A DNA stretch of 64,000 nt, taken from contig JAFTAP010000078.1 of the NCBI GenBank assembly GCA_017455525.1, forward strand, positions 1 through 64,000, written 5' to 3'. The notes beneath the pieces are model-generated. The model ran no database searches, was not told where the DNA came from, and was given only the letters and a program-made list of their open reading frames with translations. This DNA comes from Lachnospiraceae bacterium. Its GTDB lineage: Bacteria > Bacillota > Clostridia > Lachnospirales > Lachnospiraceae. Made by a program: the position numbers and the translations under genes. Shown piece after piece: positions 8,854 to 18,056 of this stretch (its first letter is position 1; the number at the start of each line of letters is the position of its first letter).

Positions 8854-10056
8854 TTAAGTGCTCCGATAGTGTTTCAAAACCTTTTTTACCGCTTTTACAG
8901 TATCACTCGCATCATCACCCGTCATTAGTGGATATAACGGTAGGCTTAGAATCCTCTCGTACAGTCTCTCCGCATTAGGGCAAAGCCCCCTTTTGTAGCC
9001 GAGATTCTTGTAATACGGAAAATAATATACCGGTATATAATGCACCTGAGGTCTGACATGTTCCGCGCACATAGCGTCAAAGAATTCACGTCTGGTGCAT
9101 CTTAGTTTCTCCAGATTAAGCTGTACTACATAAAGATGCCTTGTCGTATCGCTGTCCGGTATCTCTTTTTGTAATACTATTTCCGGCAGCTTTGACAGCT
9201 CACTGTCATAATACTCAGATATCTCTTTCCTTCTTGCGGAAAAAGCCTCTATCTTGCTTAACTGGGAACATAGAAGTGCTGCCTGAAAATCTGTCATCAT
9301 ATAGTTGAATCCCAGATCCAGCATTTCGTAATACCAATGGCCTTCACTCTCTTTTTCCATCCACTCTGTATCATGAGTTATTCCATGCGCGTGGTATAGC
9401 ACAAGCTTTTTGTAAAGCATTTCATCGTTGGTCGTTATCGCTCCACCCTCTCCTGATGTAATTGTCTTTACAGGGTGAAAGCTGAAGCATGTCATATCTG
9501 CAAGCGATCCTACCGGTCTCTTTTTATATTTTGTTCCAATCGCATGAGCTGCATCCTCTATGAACCAAAGTCCGTGTTCATTACATATTTTACGGATGGC
9601 ATCATGCTCTACTGCCTGTCCTGTGTAATCGACGGCTATTATGGCTTTGGTTTTTTCTGTAATTTTTTCCCGTATCCTCTCAGGGTCTATATTGTATGTT
9701 CCGGGATCAATGTCGGCGAAGACTACTGTCGCGCCGCAGAACCGTATGCAGTTTGCGGATGCAGCGAATGTCATAGGAGTTGTTATTACCTCATCGCCCG
9801 GTTTCAATCCAATAGCCATACATGCGCAGTGCAATGCCGCCGTTCCGTTTGAAACAACGACGGAATATTTTGCATTTACATATTCAGCCAATCGCTTTTC
9901 GGCCTTTTCGACATTAGGACCGCATGTTATGAAGTTGCCCCTTAGAACATCTTCAACGGCTTTGATATCCTCTTCCGATATCCATTGATGTCCATAGTAG
10001 AGATTTGTTTCCCTAACCGGTTTTCCGCCAAACAATGCAAGCTTTTCTGTATCCAT
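8854..10056 (-). CDS. pseC: PLP-dependent nucleotide-sugar aminotransferase, PseC-like (DegT/DnrJ/EryC1)
   Basis: A 400-residue type I fold aminotransferase. It shows SNGTAALHCACMAIGL (phosphate cup), FIEDAAHAIG (PLP-ring aspartate) and FSFHPVKTITSGEGGAI, whose lysine carries PLP. HAHGITHD and LGFNYMMTDFQAALLCSQL are features that mark PseC, the enzyme that aminates UDP-4-keto-L-altrosamine. It stands 5 kb away from pseG/H/I with other genes between, so the pathway is dispersed. No PseB-type dehydratase is visible to feed it. A related UDP-4-keto-sugar aminotransferase is the alternative. Confidence 0.75.
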   Translation of the reverse strand: MDTEKLALFGGKPVRETNLYYGHQWISEEDIKAVEDVLRGNFITCGPNVEKAEKRLAEYVNAKYSVVVSNGTAALHCACMAIGLKPGDEVITTPMTFAASANCIRFCGATVVFADIDPGTYNIDPERIREKITEKTKAIIAVDYTGQAVEHDAIRKICNEHGLWFIEDAAHAIGTKYKKRPVGSLADMTCFSFHPVKTITSGEGGAITTNDEMLYKKLVLYHAHGITHDTEWMEKESEGHWYYEMLDLGFNYMMTDFQAALLCSQLSKIEAFSARRKEISEYYDSELSKLPEIVLQKEIPDSDTTRHLYVVQLNLEKLRCTRREFFDAMCAEHVRPQVHYIPVYYFPYYKNLGYKRGLCPNAERLYERILSLPLYPLMTGDDASDTVKAVKKVLKHYRST

Positions 10057-10071
10057 ACTTATTTCCCATCT

Positions 10072-11874
10072 TCAATCCTGCCACTCGGGCATGTTTTGCT
10101 TCAGCTCTTCCTCCGTTAAGAAAGGATATAGATTTTCCAACTTCGACGACGAAAAAGTGCCGTCATCGTTTACGATTGTCACAGACTTCGGTATCTCATC
10201 GAAATATATACTTCCCTTAACCTCACATAAGCAGGGCTCGTTATCAGACATTATTTCCCGTATAGTATCATCAAGCATCCCGTTATTGGAGATAAGCCTA
10301 TATTTCAGGTTATACAGGCTTGCCACTCCTCTTAAATCGGGTAAAACCAGGCCGCTGTCCGCATCGCACCCGCAGTATCGTCCCTCGAAGTTGTTCCTCT
10401 GCATCGTATATATAGACGCATACCCGGAATTCTCGTAAACAAACAGTTTTACCGGCAGCTTGTATGTGCCGATCAGTTTAAGCTCCTGTATGTTATGCTG
10501 AAGACTCCCATCGCCTTCTATAAGCAGTGTACGACGCTTCTTGCTTGCTATACAACAGGCTATTGCCGACGGCAGGCACCAGCCCATCGAGCCCAATGAC
10601 AGCGACTCCACAAACTTCTGCCCCTTTTTCAATCGGTACGCCATATGTGATATTCCGCATGTTCTCCCGGAATCAGAGCCCACGAACACATCATCAGCTT
10701 TAGAATAATCAGACAGCGTCTCTGCCAAAAGGAATCCGTCAACCTTGCCCTCGTTGTCGTAGGGCTGTTTTTCAAGCCTTAATGGATATTTTTCTTTAAC
10801 TCTTTTGCAATATGATAACCACTTTTCGCGATTCTTTTGCTTATACAGAGCTTCATTATCTATCATCTTTTCAAGGAATTTTCCGGCATCTGCGTTGATT
10901 TTCATTTCAAAGTTTATGCCAAGCTTATCCATCTCTGCGGATTCAATATCAACTATCACTTTTTTGGCTTCCGGAGCAAAATGGCCCTCATCATATACTG
11001 TAATAGCCGCATTCATCCTGCAACCTATGATCAGCAGAAAATCAGAGTTTTGAAGGACGAAATTTGAATATCTTGTAGTCGGTATCCCGGGAGCTCCCAT
11101 ATAATGCTCTTCGTCATCTCCGTATATCCCTTTCGCTCTCCAGGTAGCCAATACCGGGATCTGAAACTTTTCCGTAAGATATCGGATCTCTTCCTGAGCC
11201 CCGGCTGCCGGAACCCCGTTGCCTATTAATACTACAGGCCTTTCAGATTCGTTGAGCAGTTCATATATTGATTTGACATCCTCTGACTTAATATCCGGTT
11301 CAAATACGTCGCCCTCGGCAACCGGATCATATTCTTTTAATTCACCTTCATCGACTAATGCACCCTGTATATCAAGCGGTATGTCTATCCATACCGGCCC
11401 TTTTCTCCCGTGCGTCGCAAGATAGTACGCTTTTTGCAGATGATACTGTATCTCCGTCTTATCAAGAATCGTAACGGCATATTTGGTGATCGGTTTCACG
11501 CAGGGAACTATAGCGATTTCCTGCAGTCCATAAAATCGCAGTCCCCTAAGCTGCCCCATTTGCTCTGTTTTCACCTGGCCGCTTATAAACATAGATGGTG
11601 TGCCCGCAACCCAGGCTCCCGCGCACCCTGTCAGTGCATTTGTAGCCCCGGGGCCCGTCGTTACCATGCACACACCCAAATTTCCGGTATACTGTCCATA
11701 AGCCTCTGCGCAGATCCCCGACGCCTGCTCATTTAAATTAAATACGGGATTCAGTCCCTCCTGTTTTTGAACCGAATCCAGCAGATGCATCATTCCGCCT
11801 CCCGAGATCATGAAAATGTCTTTCACTCCATGATCGACAATGAATTGCGTCACGTAATCGGATACTTTAATCAT
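10072..11874 (-). CDS. Thiamine-diphosphate enzyme, acetolactate-synthase-like
   Basis: Three ThDP-enzyme domains are present. The N-terminal PYR domain has FMISGGGMMHLLD and FNLNEQASGICAEAYGQ, with the cofactor glutamate in NEQA. The central domain includes VVLIGNGVPAAGA. The C-terminal PP domain has the GDGSLQHN motif about 120 residues before the end. Relatives make acetolactate or transfer two-carbon units; in surface-sugar clusters such enzymes (YerE type) add an acetyl unit to a 4-keto sugar to make a branched sugar, which fits this location better than valine synthesis. The ATG at 11874 is preferred to a TTG 33 bases upstream because it reduces the overlap with the previous gene to 8 bases. 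No acetolactate-synthase small subunit is nearby. Confidence 0.75.
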   Translation of the reverse strand: MIKVSDYVTQFIVDHGVKDIFMISGGGMMHLLDSVQKQEGLNPVFNLNEQASGICAEAYGQYTGNLGVCMVTTGPGATNALTGCAGAWVAGTPSMFISGQVKTEQMGQLRGLRFYGLQEIAIVPCVKPITKYAVTILDKTEIQYHLQKAYYLATHGRKGPVWIDIPLDIQGALVDEGELKEYDPVAEGDVFEPDIKSEDVKSIYELLNESERPVVLIGNGVPAAGAQEEIRYLTEKFQIPVLATWRAKGIYGDDEEHYMGAPGIPTTRYSNFVLQNSDFLLIIGCRMNAAITVYDEGHFAPEAKKVIVDIESAEMDKLGINFEMKINADAGKFLEKMIDNEALYKQKNREKWLSYCKRVKEKYPLRLEKQPYDNEGKVDGFLLAETLSDYSKADDVFVGSDSGRTCGISHMAYRLKKGQKFVESLSLGSMGWCLPSAIACCIASKKRRTLLIEGDGSLQHNIQELKLIGTYKLPVKLFVYENSGYASIYTMQRNNFEGRYCGCDADSGLVLPDLRGVASLYNLKYRLISNNGMLDDTIREIMSDNEPCLCEVKGSIYFDEIPKSVTIVNDDGTFSSSKLENLYPFLTEEELKQNMPEWQD

Positions 11875-14512
11875 GTATTTTACACTTTCTTCTGATAAGT
11901 AGTTCAAATGCTATAATAAAACTCAGGCTTATGATTGATATCACCCATCCGGGCTTTCTTCCGACCGGATAATAATTCAACTCTATATGATGCTCTCCTG
12001 CAGGGAGATTTACGGCCATATACATAATATTGGCCTTTACTAAGGGAGCAGCAACCCCATCAACCTTGCACGACCAGCCTTCTGAATACGGGATTGAAAA
12101 GCACAGCCACTTTTCCTTCTGACTATAGAAATCTCCCGTAACAGTATTAGTATTAAACTCAATATCATCCATAGTATTGTCCTTAAGATGCTGCACATCT
12201 GTAACTACCTCACTTAAATCTCTTGCAAATAGTTTAATTCCGTCAACACTAATACATTTTTCCGATCCGATATTTATGTTTTTCAATCCATCATATCCCT
12301 TGCCAAGGTTAATACATACGAATGATTGATGATTGCCATACACTGATTCTACTTCGTCCGAGCGAAAATCCTGACAATAACCATCGATTGTCAAATGAAA
12401 TACAGTGTTTTTACCGGGACTTTTATCTATACCATCCAGGACAACGTACAGTTCACAATTCTTCGGCACCTCCGTCTGTATTGTAACAATGCCGCTTTCA
12501 CCGAATTTCCAGACATTATCCTTTGTAACGCTTTCACAAGAAATAGTTCTGTACTGAAGTTCCCTGCTTTTCAAACCATCTGTGTATATATCGTTTTCAT
12601 TCGGACTAACTCTGTCGTCATGTAAAACTACTCTCTTCAACAGCATCTCTTGCTGCTGTGCAATATTAAGGCCTGTATATTCCCCAGTCCCGATGCTTTT
12701 TTCATAGCTGTATGCAAACGGAAGACTGTTGCGATTGATGTATACATTATACTTATCAGAACTCTTGTATTCCTCAAATCCATAGGGTATTTTTGTATTA
12801 TCAGTTGATGATAAAAAAAATTTCACACCGGCAAGCAATTCATCCGATATTCTCCCATCCAAATCCATAATACTGTTACATCCCTTTACCCCCGGATTTC
12901 CTGACATATAATAATAATCCATCACATCGGGATACAATAGACTATCGTAGCTCGAAATCCCATTATACCCATACCATCTCGGTAAATTGCAGCTTATATC
13001 CGGTGCATTACTTTCCTTTTCAATTCTATAAAAATCCGTATCATCTTCAATCATCTCGTATGCATAATCAGGACAGGCTTGAAAAACACTTTTTGTCTCT
13101 CCCCATTTCAGGTAATGTGAGCAAAACGAATCCGTCTCAAGCATTAATCCGTTAATGGCAATTACTATTCCCTGCGCAGAAAACAATGCAATATACATTA
13201 GTTTTTTTTTTGATAAGAATGGATGGTATTTTTGACCGGCAACAATAAGGCCCAAAAACACAATCATCCCAAATAACAGCATCATACACTCTGCCAATAT
13301 ATATTTATCTGTGGTAATAACGGCAATAATACAATATGTCAGGAACACGAAAACTGATCCCAATATAATATGCCTTAAATCCTTTATACTTAAACACAGA
13401 AGCTTAGGAACAGATAAAACTGCTATGTATGAAACAACAAACCCTAAGCAAAAACTCCATCTATTTGTAGAATTGCTGATCCCAGCCAATCTTCCAAACA
13501 AGGGAAACTGCATGAGCAAGATCACTAACAAAAGAAATAATCTGTTTTCCCTCCCTTCCTTCTCTTTATTAAAACAATAAAACAGCAGAGGAACCAATAA
13601 CAAAGCCGATATTCCAAAATAGCCAAAACTCGCAATATACTTATATTTAGGCTGCCATATAAAAAAATACTTTATCATATTAATCCAACCATCTTTTCCA
13701 TATGTAAATACAGAAAGAAGGGACACTTCGGTTTGAGTTGCAGCTGCAGGCTCAGTATAGAGTCTTCTCGAACCGAAAGCTGCCATTAAAGTAGGTAAAA
13801 ATTGAAATGCAGCTATCCCAATCCCGATAAGAATATCAAGAAAGATCAGAAACAGTGTCTTTATCACCCTTAAAACTCCGGTATATAAAAAGAAAATATG
13901 CGATATTATGTATATCCCCGTTGCGACTACAAGATACCACCCGCAATACGGAGAATGCAGAAATATACATGCTGTAGCAAGTACAATTAAAATCGTATTT
14001 TTATCCGCCAGTTTATTGTCTACTCCCCAAATCATAATAGGATACCATATTAGCATTGCAATAAATCCCGGTTGTCTTAACTCAGAAATAACGGAAAAGC
14101 CGGATGATATATATAAAATGCTTCCAAACAAAGCCCATTCAGGCTCAATTTTCTTACCCACATAAGTGAATAAGAAAAACGTCAATCCCGCTCCCCACAG
14201 CCGAAATACCTGAAGGAGGAAATATGCTGTTTCAAGATAGTCAGATAGAACAAAGTATAACAGTGCGTTGCTATAACTAAAAAAAGTAATATCAGAGCTC
14301 AGATTATAGTCAAATGCCTGTATTCCACCGTTTTTCAGTGTTCGGATAATTGAAGGGATATTCTCAAAGCCCCTTAATATATCGTCATCTCTTATCAGGG
14401 TTTTACCATTTACGATGAATAAAAAGAACATTGCAAAGAACACAACGCAGAATACAATCGTGTATATGAATACCATCTTCAAATGTCTTATCGGATTCTC
14501 AGTTCTCATCAC
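11867..14512 (-). CDS. YfhO-family polytopic membrane protein (GT-C-like)
   Basis: An 881-residue protein with about a dozen N-terminal membrane segments up to roughly residue 460, then a large extracytoplasmic region, then one final helix (PGWVISIISLSFIIAFELLI). The segment YSEGWSCKVDGVAAPL followed by LPAGEHHIELNYYP is the diagnostic end of YfhO proteins, which are GT-C-fold enzymes implicated in glycosylating lipid-linked or cell-wall polymers outside the membrane. It lies between the second flippase and the thiamine enzyme, 8 bases from the former. It is markedly AT-rich, like its upstream neighbours. The sugar and acceptor are unknown. Confidence 0.8.
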   Translation of the reverse strand: MMRTENPIRHLKMVFIYTIVFCVVFFAMFFLFIVNGKTLIRDDDILRGFENIPSIIRTLKNGGIQAFDYNLSSDITFFSYSNALLYFVLSDYLETAYFLLQVFRLWGAGLTFFLFTYVGKKIEPEWALFGSILYISSGFSVISELRQPGFIAMLIWYPIMIWGVDNKLADKNTILIVLATACIFLHSPYCGWYLVVATGIYIISHIFFLYTGVLRVIKTLFLIFLDILIGIGIAAFQFLPTLMAAFGSRRLYTEPAAATQTEVSLLSVFTYGKDGWINMIKYFFIWQPKYKYIASFGYFGISALLLVPLLFYCFNKEKEGRENRLFLLLVILLMQFPLFGRLAGISNSTNRWSFCLGFVVSYIAVLSVPKLLCLSIKDLRHIILGSVFVFLTYCIIAVITTDKYILAECMMLLFGMIVFLGLIVAGQKYHPFLSKKKLMYIALFSAQGIVIAINGLMLETDSFCSHYLKWGETKSVFQACPDYAYEMIEDDTDFYRIEKESNAPDISCNLPRWYGYNGISSYDSLLYPDVMDYYYMSGNPGVKGCNSIMDLDGRISDELLAGVKFFLSSTDNTKIPYGFEEYKSSDKYNVYINRNSLPFAYSYEKSIGTGEYTGLNIAQQQEMLLKRVVLHDDRVSPNENDIYTDGLKSRELQYRTISCESVTKDNVWKFGESGIVTIQTEVPKNCELYVVLDGIDKSPGKNTVFHLTIDGYCQDFRSDEVESVYGNHQSFVCINLGKGYDGLKNINIGSEKCISVDGIKLFARDLSEVVTDVQHLKDNTMDDIEFNTNTVTGDFYSQKEKWLCFSIPYSEGWSCKVDGVAAPLVKANIMYMAVNLPAGEHHIELNYYPVGRKPGWVISIISLSFIIAFELLIRRKCKIHD

Positions 14513-14520
14513 GATTCTTC

Positions 14521-15966
14521 TTATTTCCTTTGCTTACGTATCAACGCATTCAGTAAAGAAGGCTTCTTTTTTCTTAAATATATATATGATAACCCACCGT
14601 ATACTATCACTACCGCAAACATCTCAATAATAATTCTCAATAATAGTCCCAGTTCAGCATTATCATTTAATCTTGCCAGCAATCTTATAAAGGCAAAAGT
14701 TACCGCACTGATGGCTAAAGGAAACAAGGCATATTTCAAATAGTCTTTTATATGAAAATATTGGAACAAAGGAATTATCTGCATAAATAATATTACCAAA
14801 TACGAAATAATCGTAGCTATTGATGCTCCAAAGGCTCCAAATTTCGTAATTAAAAATGTGTTTGTTATGATATTGCAAACAGCACCGCATATTACAGCCC
14901 TTGAATACACTAAATCCATTTCCCTTGGTATCAGAATTTGTGTTCTTATGTAATTATTCCAGCCTACCATCGGGATAGATATTGATAAAATTATAATTAT
15001 TAAAATACACTTTTGATAATCGGAACCAAGGAACAAGGTAATAAACTCCGGTGAAATTGCCGCCAGTCCAACTGCCATTCCAAAAGAAAAATACAGCACT
15101 AAACATGCAGACGCATCCAAAAGGCCTTCTATCTCATCATCCTTATTTGTCAAATATGAGTTTGACATTTTTGATATCATAACAGTTCCGATTGCTGCTA
15201 TCACGCTTAACGGAACATGTATTATCCTGTCAGCATATTCATAGTAGCCCAAATCCTCTATTTTCCCGAAAGCCCCAAGCATGACTTTATCTACCATCCT
15301 GTTCAGATTAGCTGCAATTACCGCTATAAACATTATTATCACGGGCTTAAAATGTCTTGTCAGAGATCTGAAATCTACCTTTGTATACCTAACATAACCC
15401 CTTAAAGATATAAAAATGAGGAATCGAGTAATCAATATTGATCCGGCAAGAATAATAACATAATTGATCAAGTCATCCTCATTCCTGACAAATATAAAAA
15501 TAGCAATAACTGATACTATTTTTACAACTGTGCTTCTGATCGTTGTTACTCTAAATTTTCCAATCCCCCAAAAAAACCAATTAACATCAAATATTACACT
15601 GAATACTTGTAACCCCTGTATCAAAAAATAAATTCGATATTCACTGTTAAGCAGTAAACAATAGAAAACATACCCCAAAACAGCAATAATCGAAGTAATA
15701 AAGTGTACTACACTGAGTTCTGTGAAAACTATGCGTAATTTATCATAATCATCTCTCACCTGAGCAATACATCTGTTTCCATACTGCTCGATACCCAGCA
15801 TTCCAAAGATCACAAAATAGTAAGCTACAGTGTTTGTGTATGAATAGATTCCTGATTTCTCAGCGCCCAGAACCCTCGCAACGTAAGGAGTGGTGATCAA
15901 CGGCAGTGATATTACTAATAATTGATATAATAATTGATATGCGAAATTTTTCTTTAACGAATCCAT
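14521..15966 (-). CDS. Wzx-like polysaccharide flippase
   Basis: A 481-residue membrane protein of the polysaccharide-transport group. It starts KKNFAYQLLYQLLVISLPLITTPYVARVLGAEKSGIYSYTNT, the typical opening of Gram-positive O-antigen/teichoic flippases, and shows about fourteen hydrophobic segments. It would flip the lipid-linked repeat unit made by the genes around it. It sits 1 base from the kinase-like gene and 8 bases from the YfhO-like gene, so it is in one transcript. AT-rich codon use sets this block apart from the housekeeping half of the window. Confidence 0.88.
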   Translation of the reverse strand: MDSLKKNFAYQLLYQLLVISLPLITTPYVARVLGAEKSGIYSYTNTVAYYFVIFGMLGIEQYGNRCIAQVRDDYDKLRIVFTELSVVHFITSIIAVLGYVFYCLLLNSEYRIYFLIQGLQVFSVIFDVNWFFWGIGKFRVTTIRSTVVKIVSVIAIFIFVRNEDDLINYVIILAGSILITRFLIFISLRGYVRYTKVDFRSLTRHFKPVIIMFIAVIAANLNRMVDKVMLGAFGKIEDLGYYEYADRIIHVPLSVIAAIGTVMISKMSNSYLTNKDDEIEGLLDASACLVLYFSFGMAVGLAAISPEFITLFLGSDYQKCILIIIILSISIPMVGWNNYIRTQILIPREMDLVYSRAVICGAVCNIITNTFLITKFGAFGASIATIISYLVILFMQIIPLFQYFHIKDYLKYALFPLAISAVTFAFIRLLARLNDNAELGLLLRIIIEMFAVVIVYGGLSYIYLRKKKPSLLNALIRKQRK

Positions 15967-15967
15967 T

Positions 15968-16807
15968 TTAGCTAATACGTATTTTTCTTAGTCCGATATC
16001 CTCATTTATACTTCTCCAAATATCATAGTTATACAACATCAATTGAGGACATATATACTTCATTGTCAGATAAAAGGAATAAGCATCATCCAGAAAACCG
16101 TTACCCAGGGCAAACGATGAACCAAGCTTTTTTAATACTGATGAATTAAATTCATTCTTCCCTATCATAGAATAAACGTCTGTATTATCTACTAATGCAT
16201 AACCAAAATCGATAAGAATAAGATTATTATCATCTTGAATGATAAAATTATCAGGACGGATATCCAAATGAAGAATATTATGCTTTTTCAACTCATTATA
16301 AATTTCAAATAATTGTGATACACAGTAGTTCTGCAGTTCCTTGTTTTTCTCGTTGAAAGTCTTCAGAGAATTGCCTTGTACTCTTTTTTCAACAATATAC
16401 TTGGATGTTTTAAAAATATAAGGGGTATGTTTTTCTAAGAAAGGACTTTTTTCCCGAATATACTCAAGTGCCCCTCTTTCTCTCTCTGTGGTATCAATCC
16501 TTCCACCGGTTTTAATAAATACATCTTCTCCATTTATTTTTGCATTAAAATAACATGAACCTAATTTCCACCTTAAAGGTTTATATGGTTTTATATTTGT
16601 TGCTCTGCACTCTATAAACAAGTCATGATACATACGCTTTCTCATAACCAGTAACCATTTAAGATAAAATATAAGAGCTTTCGCTGCAGTAAATCCTTTA
16701 TGTCCAATCCCATAAATCCTTTTCATTTTCTTCCATAAAAAAGCAACCGGAGGAAAACATGCAAGAATTCTCATTCTTTTCTTAACTCGATTTATTTTAC
16801 CGCTCAT
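15968..16807 (-). CDS. Protein-kinase-fold enzyme, lipopolysaccharide-kinase-like
   Basis: A 279-residue kinase-like protein. ILHLDIRPDNFII (about residues 195-207) is a catalytic loop of the H-x-D-x-x-x-x-N type, and LILIDFGYALVD just after it supplies the DFG aspartate. The N-terminal lobe includes DVFIKTGGRIDTTERERGALEYI with a candidate ATP lysine and glutamate. The pattern matches Kdo/heptose kinases (WaaP/InaA) more than Ser/Thr kinases, so phosphorylation of a glycan is likely. A neighbour inside the flippase/polymerase block may be its partner: an unrecognised protein with a nucleotidyltransferase-like motif lies 150 bases upstream. Confidence 0.65.
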   Translation of the reverse strand: MSGKINRVKKRMRILACFPPVAFLWKKMKRIYGIGHKGFTAAKALIFYLKWLLVMRKRMYHDLFIECRATNIKPYKPLRWKLGSCYFNAKINGEDVFIKTGGRIDTTERERGALEYIREKSPFLEKHTPYIFKTSKYIVEKRVQGNSLKTFNEKNKELQNYCVSQLFEIYNELKKHNILHLDIRPDNFIIQDDNNLILIDFGYALVDNTDVYSMIGKNEFNSSVLKKLGSSFALGNGFLDDAYSFYLTMKYICPQLMLYNYDIWRSINEDIGLRKIRIS

Positions 16808-16961
16808 TACTCAGCCTTTCCAAAAAGAACACGTTGACTTATCTGCAATTCTCAATTCAACGGACAAACCTGCGGAGAATAGACAGCCATAGTCCTGTTA
16901 TCATTCAACATGCGAGAATCAACGTTAATAGGTCTATGATATTGATATAGTAATATAGCTT

Positions 16962-18056
16962 TTATTTAGATGATGAAAAAAGACAATGAACCGCTTTATT
17001 ACAAAACTTCACTAACGACATTGATTTTCCAGTTATTTGGGGATTAAAGTAGACTGAATAGTCAACGGGCTCGTTCATTGAATAGTGGTTTTGCTTTAAG
17101 TATTCCAACAATGTATCCCTTAATGCATCTTCATCCAATTCAGAAAAAAATGATTTGAATTTGTTCTTATAATCTTCTGCGATAAAGGTTTTTTGCACTA
17201 ACGCGTGATATAATAGTGAAAAGTAATAATTTGTTTCGGATGGTCTGTAAAAACCGCTCTGATCATACACTTTCGAATTCAAAATATCCTCTTCCCATTT
17301 TTTACAATAATAATCATCTCCAACATATCTGATGTCAAAATAACAAACCTCTTTTTCAGTATTTACTCTGTGCCGGACCCGCCGCTCTGATCTGAATACC
17401 GGCTTTCCGTTTATCATCAATCTTGCAAGATCTCTGTTGTCTGTCAGAATATCTATATCCGCATGTAAACTGTGATTGTCAGGTGAAAACAAATCATCAA
17501 AGTTCCTTAAAACAACATAAGGTATTGTCTCGTTAAGGACATAAAACAATTGTTTTACTTCTTTCCATTTGTCTTCACCGGGCATTTCAAAAAAAGATTG
17601 CTCTAGGATAGCCCCATTTTCGGTTGCCATCTTCAAATAATCATCAACACTATACCCTGTCAGCAATACTAAATCATGCCTGGTCTCTTTTTCATCATTT
17701 GTCCCATGAATCATATGTCCTCCTCCGGTCCACAGTCTATACATCTCTTTGGAGTCAAACATATTAACATTAACAGATTTTGAGCCCTTTGAAGTGAGCC
17801 TGGGTCTATATAACGGATTTTCATCTATCACCGTAACCAAAACAAAAGTATCATTTCCACATAGTTTCACTTTGTTTGAATACGGTGGAAGGTTTTCCCC
17901 ATAGAATCTGGTAATGTTTCCGGAAAACCGGGATTTATCCCAGGTAATTGAGTGTATTCCAACAATACGAAATCTTGAAGAAATATCCTTTATGATTTCC
18001 GACTGCTTGTATCGTGCATTAGCCCAAATGATAAACAGATGCAACTCAGAATTCAT
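16962..18056 (-). CDS. Unrecognised protein with a nucleotidyltransferase-like Asp-x-Asp motif
   Basis: I do not recognise the family of this 364-residue soluble protein. Residues 185-215 read IPYVVLRNFDDLF then HADIDILTDN: a leucine/arginine strand followed by D-I-D-I-L is like the metal site of uncharacterised nucleotidyltransferase-fold proteins. The N-terminal third starts LHLFIIWANARYKQSEIIKDIS and contains WTGGGHMIHGTNDEKETRHDL, which could be a second domain of the same fold. It overlaps the polymerase gene by 4 bases (ATGA) and is followed by the kinase-like gene, so a role in modifying the repeat unit with a phosphate-linked group is possible. This is inference from position. Confidence 0.45.
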   Translation of the reverse strand: MNSELHLFIIWANARYKQSEIIKDISSRFRIVGIHSITWDKSRFSGNITRFYGENLPPYSNKVKLCGNDTFVLVTVIDENPLYRPRLTSKGSKSVNVNMFDSKEMYRLWTGGGHMIHGTNDEKETRHDLVLLTGYSVDDYLKMATENGAILEQSFFEMPGEDKWKEVKQLFYVLNETIPYVVLRNFDDLFSPDNHSLHADIDILTDNRDLARLMINGKPVFRSERRVRHRVNTEKEVCYFDIRYVGDDYYCKKWEEDILNSKVYDQSGFYRPSETNYYFSLLYHALVQKTFIAEDYKNKFKSFFSELDEDALRDTLLEYLKQNHYSMNEPVDYSVYFNPQITGKSMSLVKFCNKAVHCLFSSSK

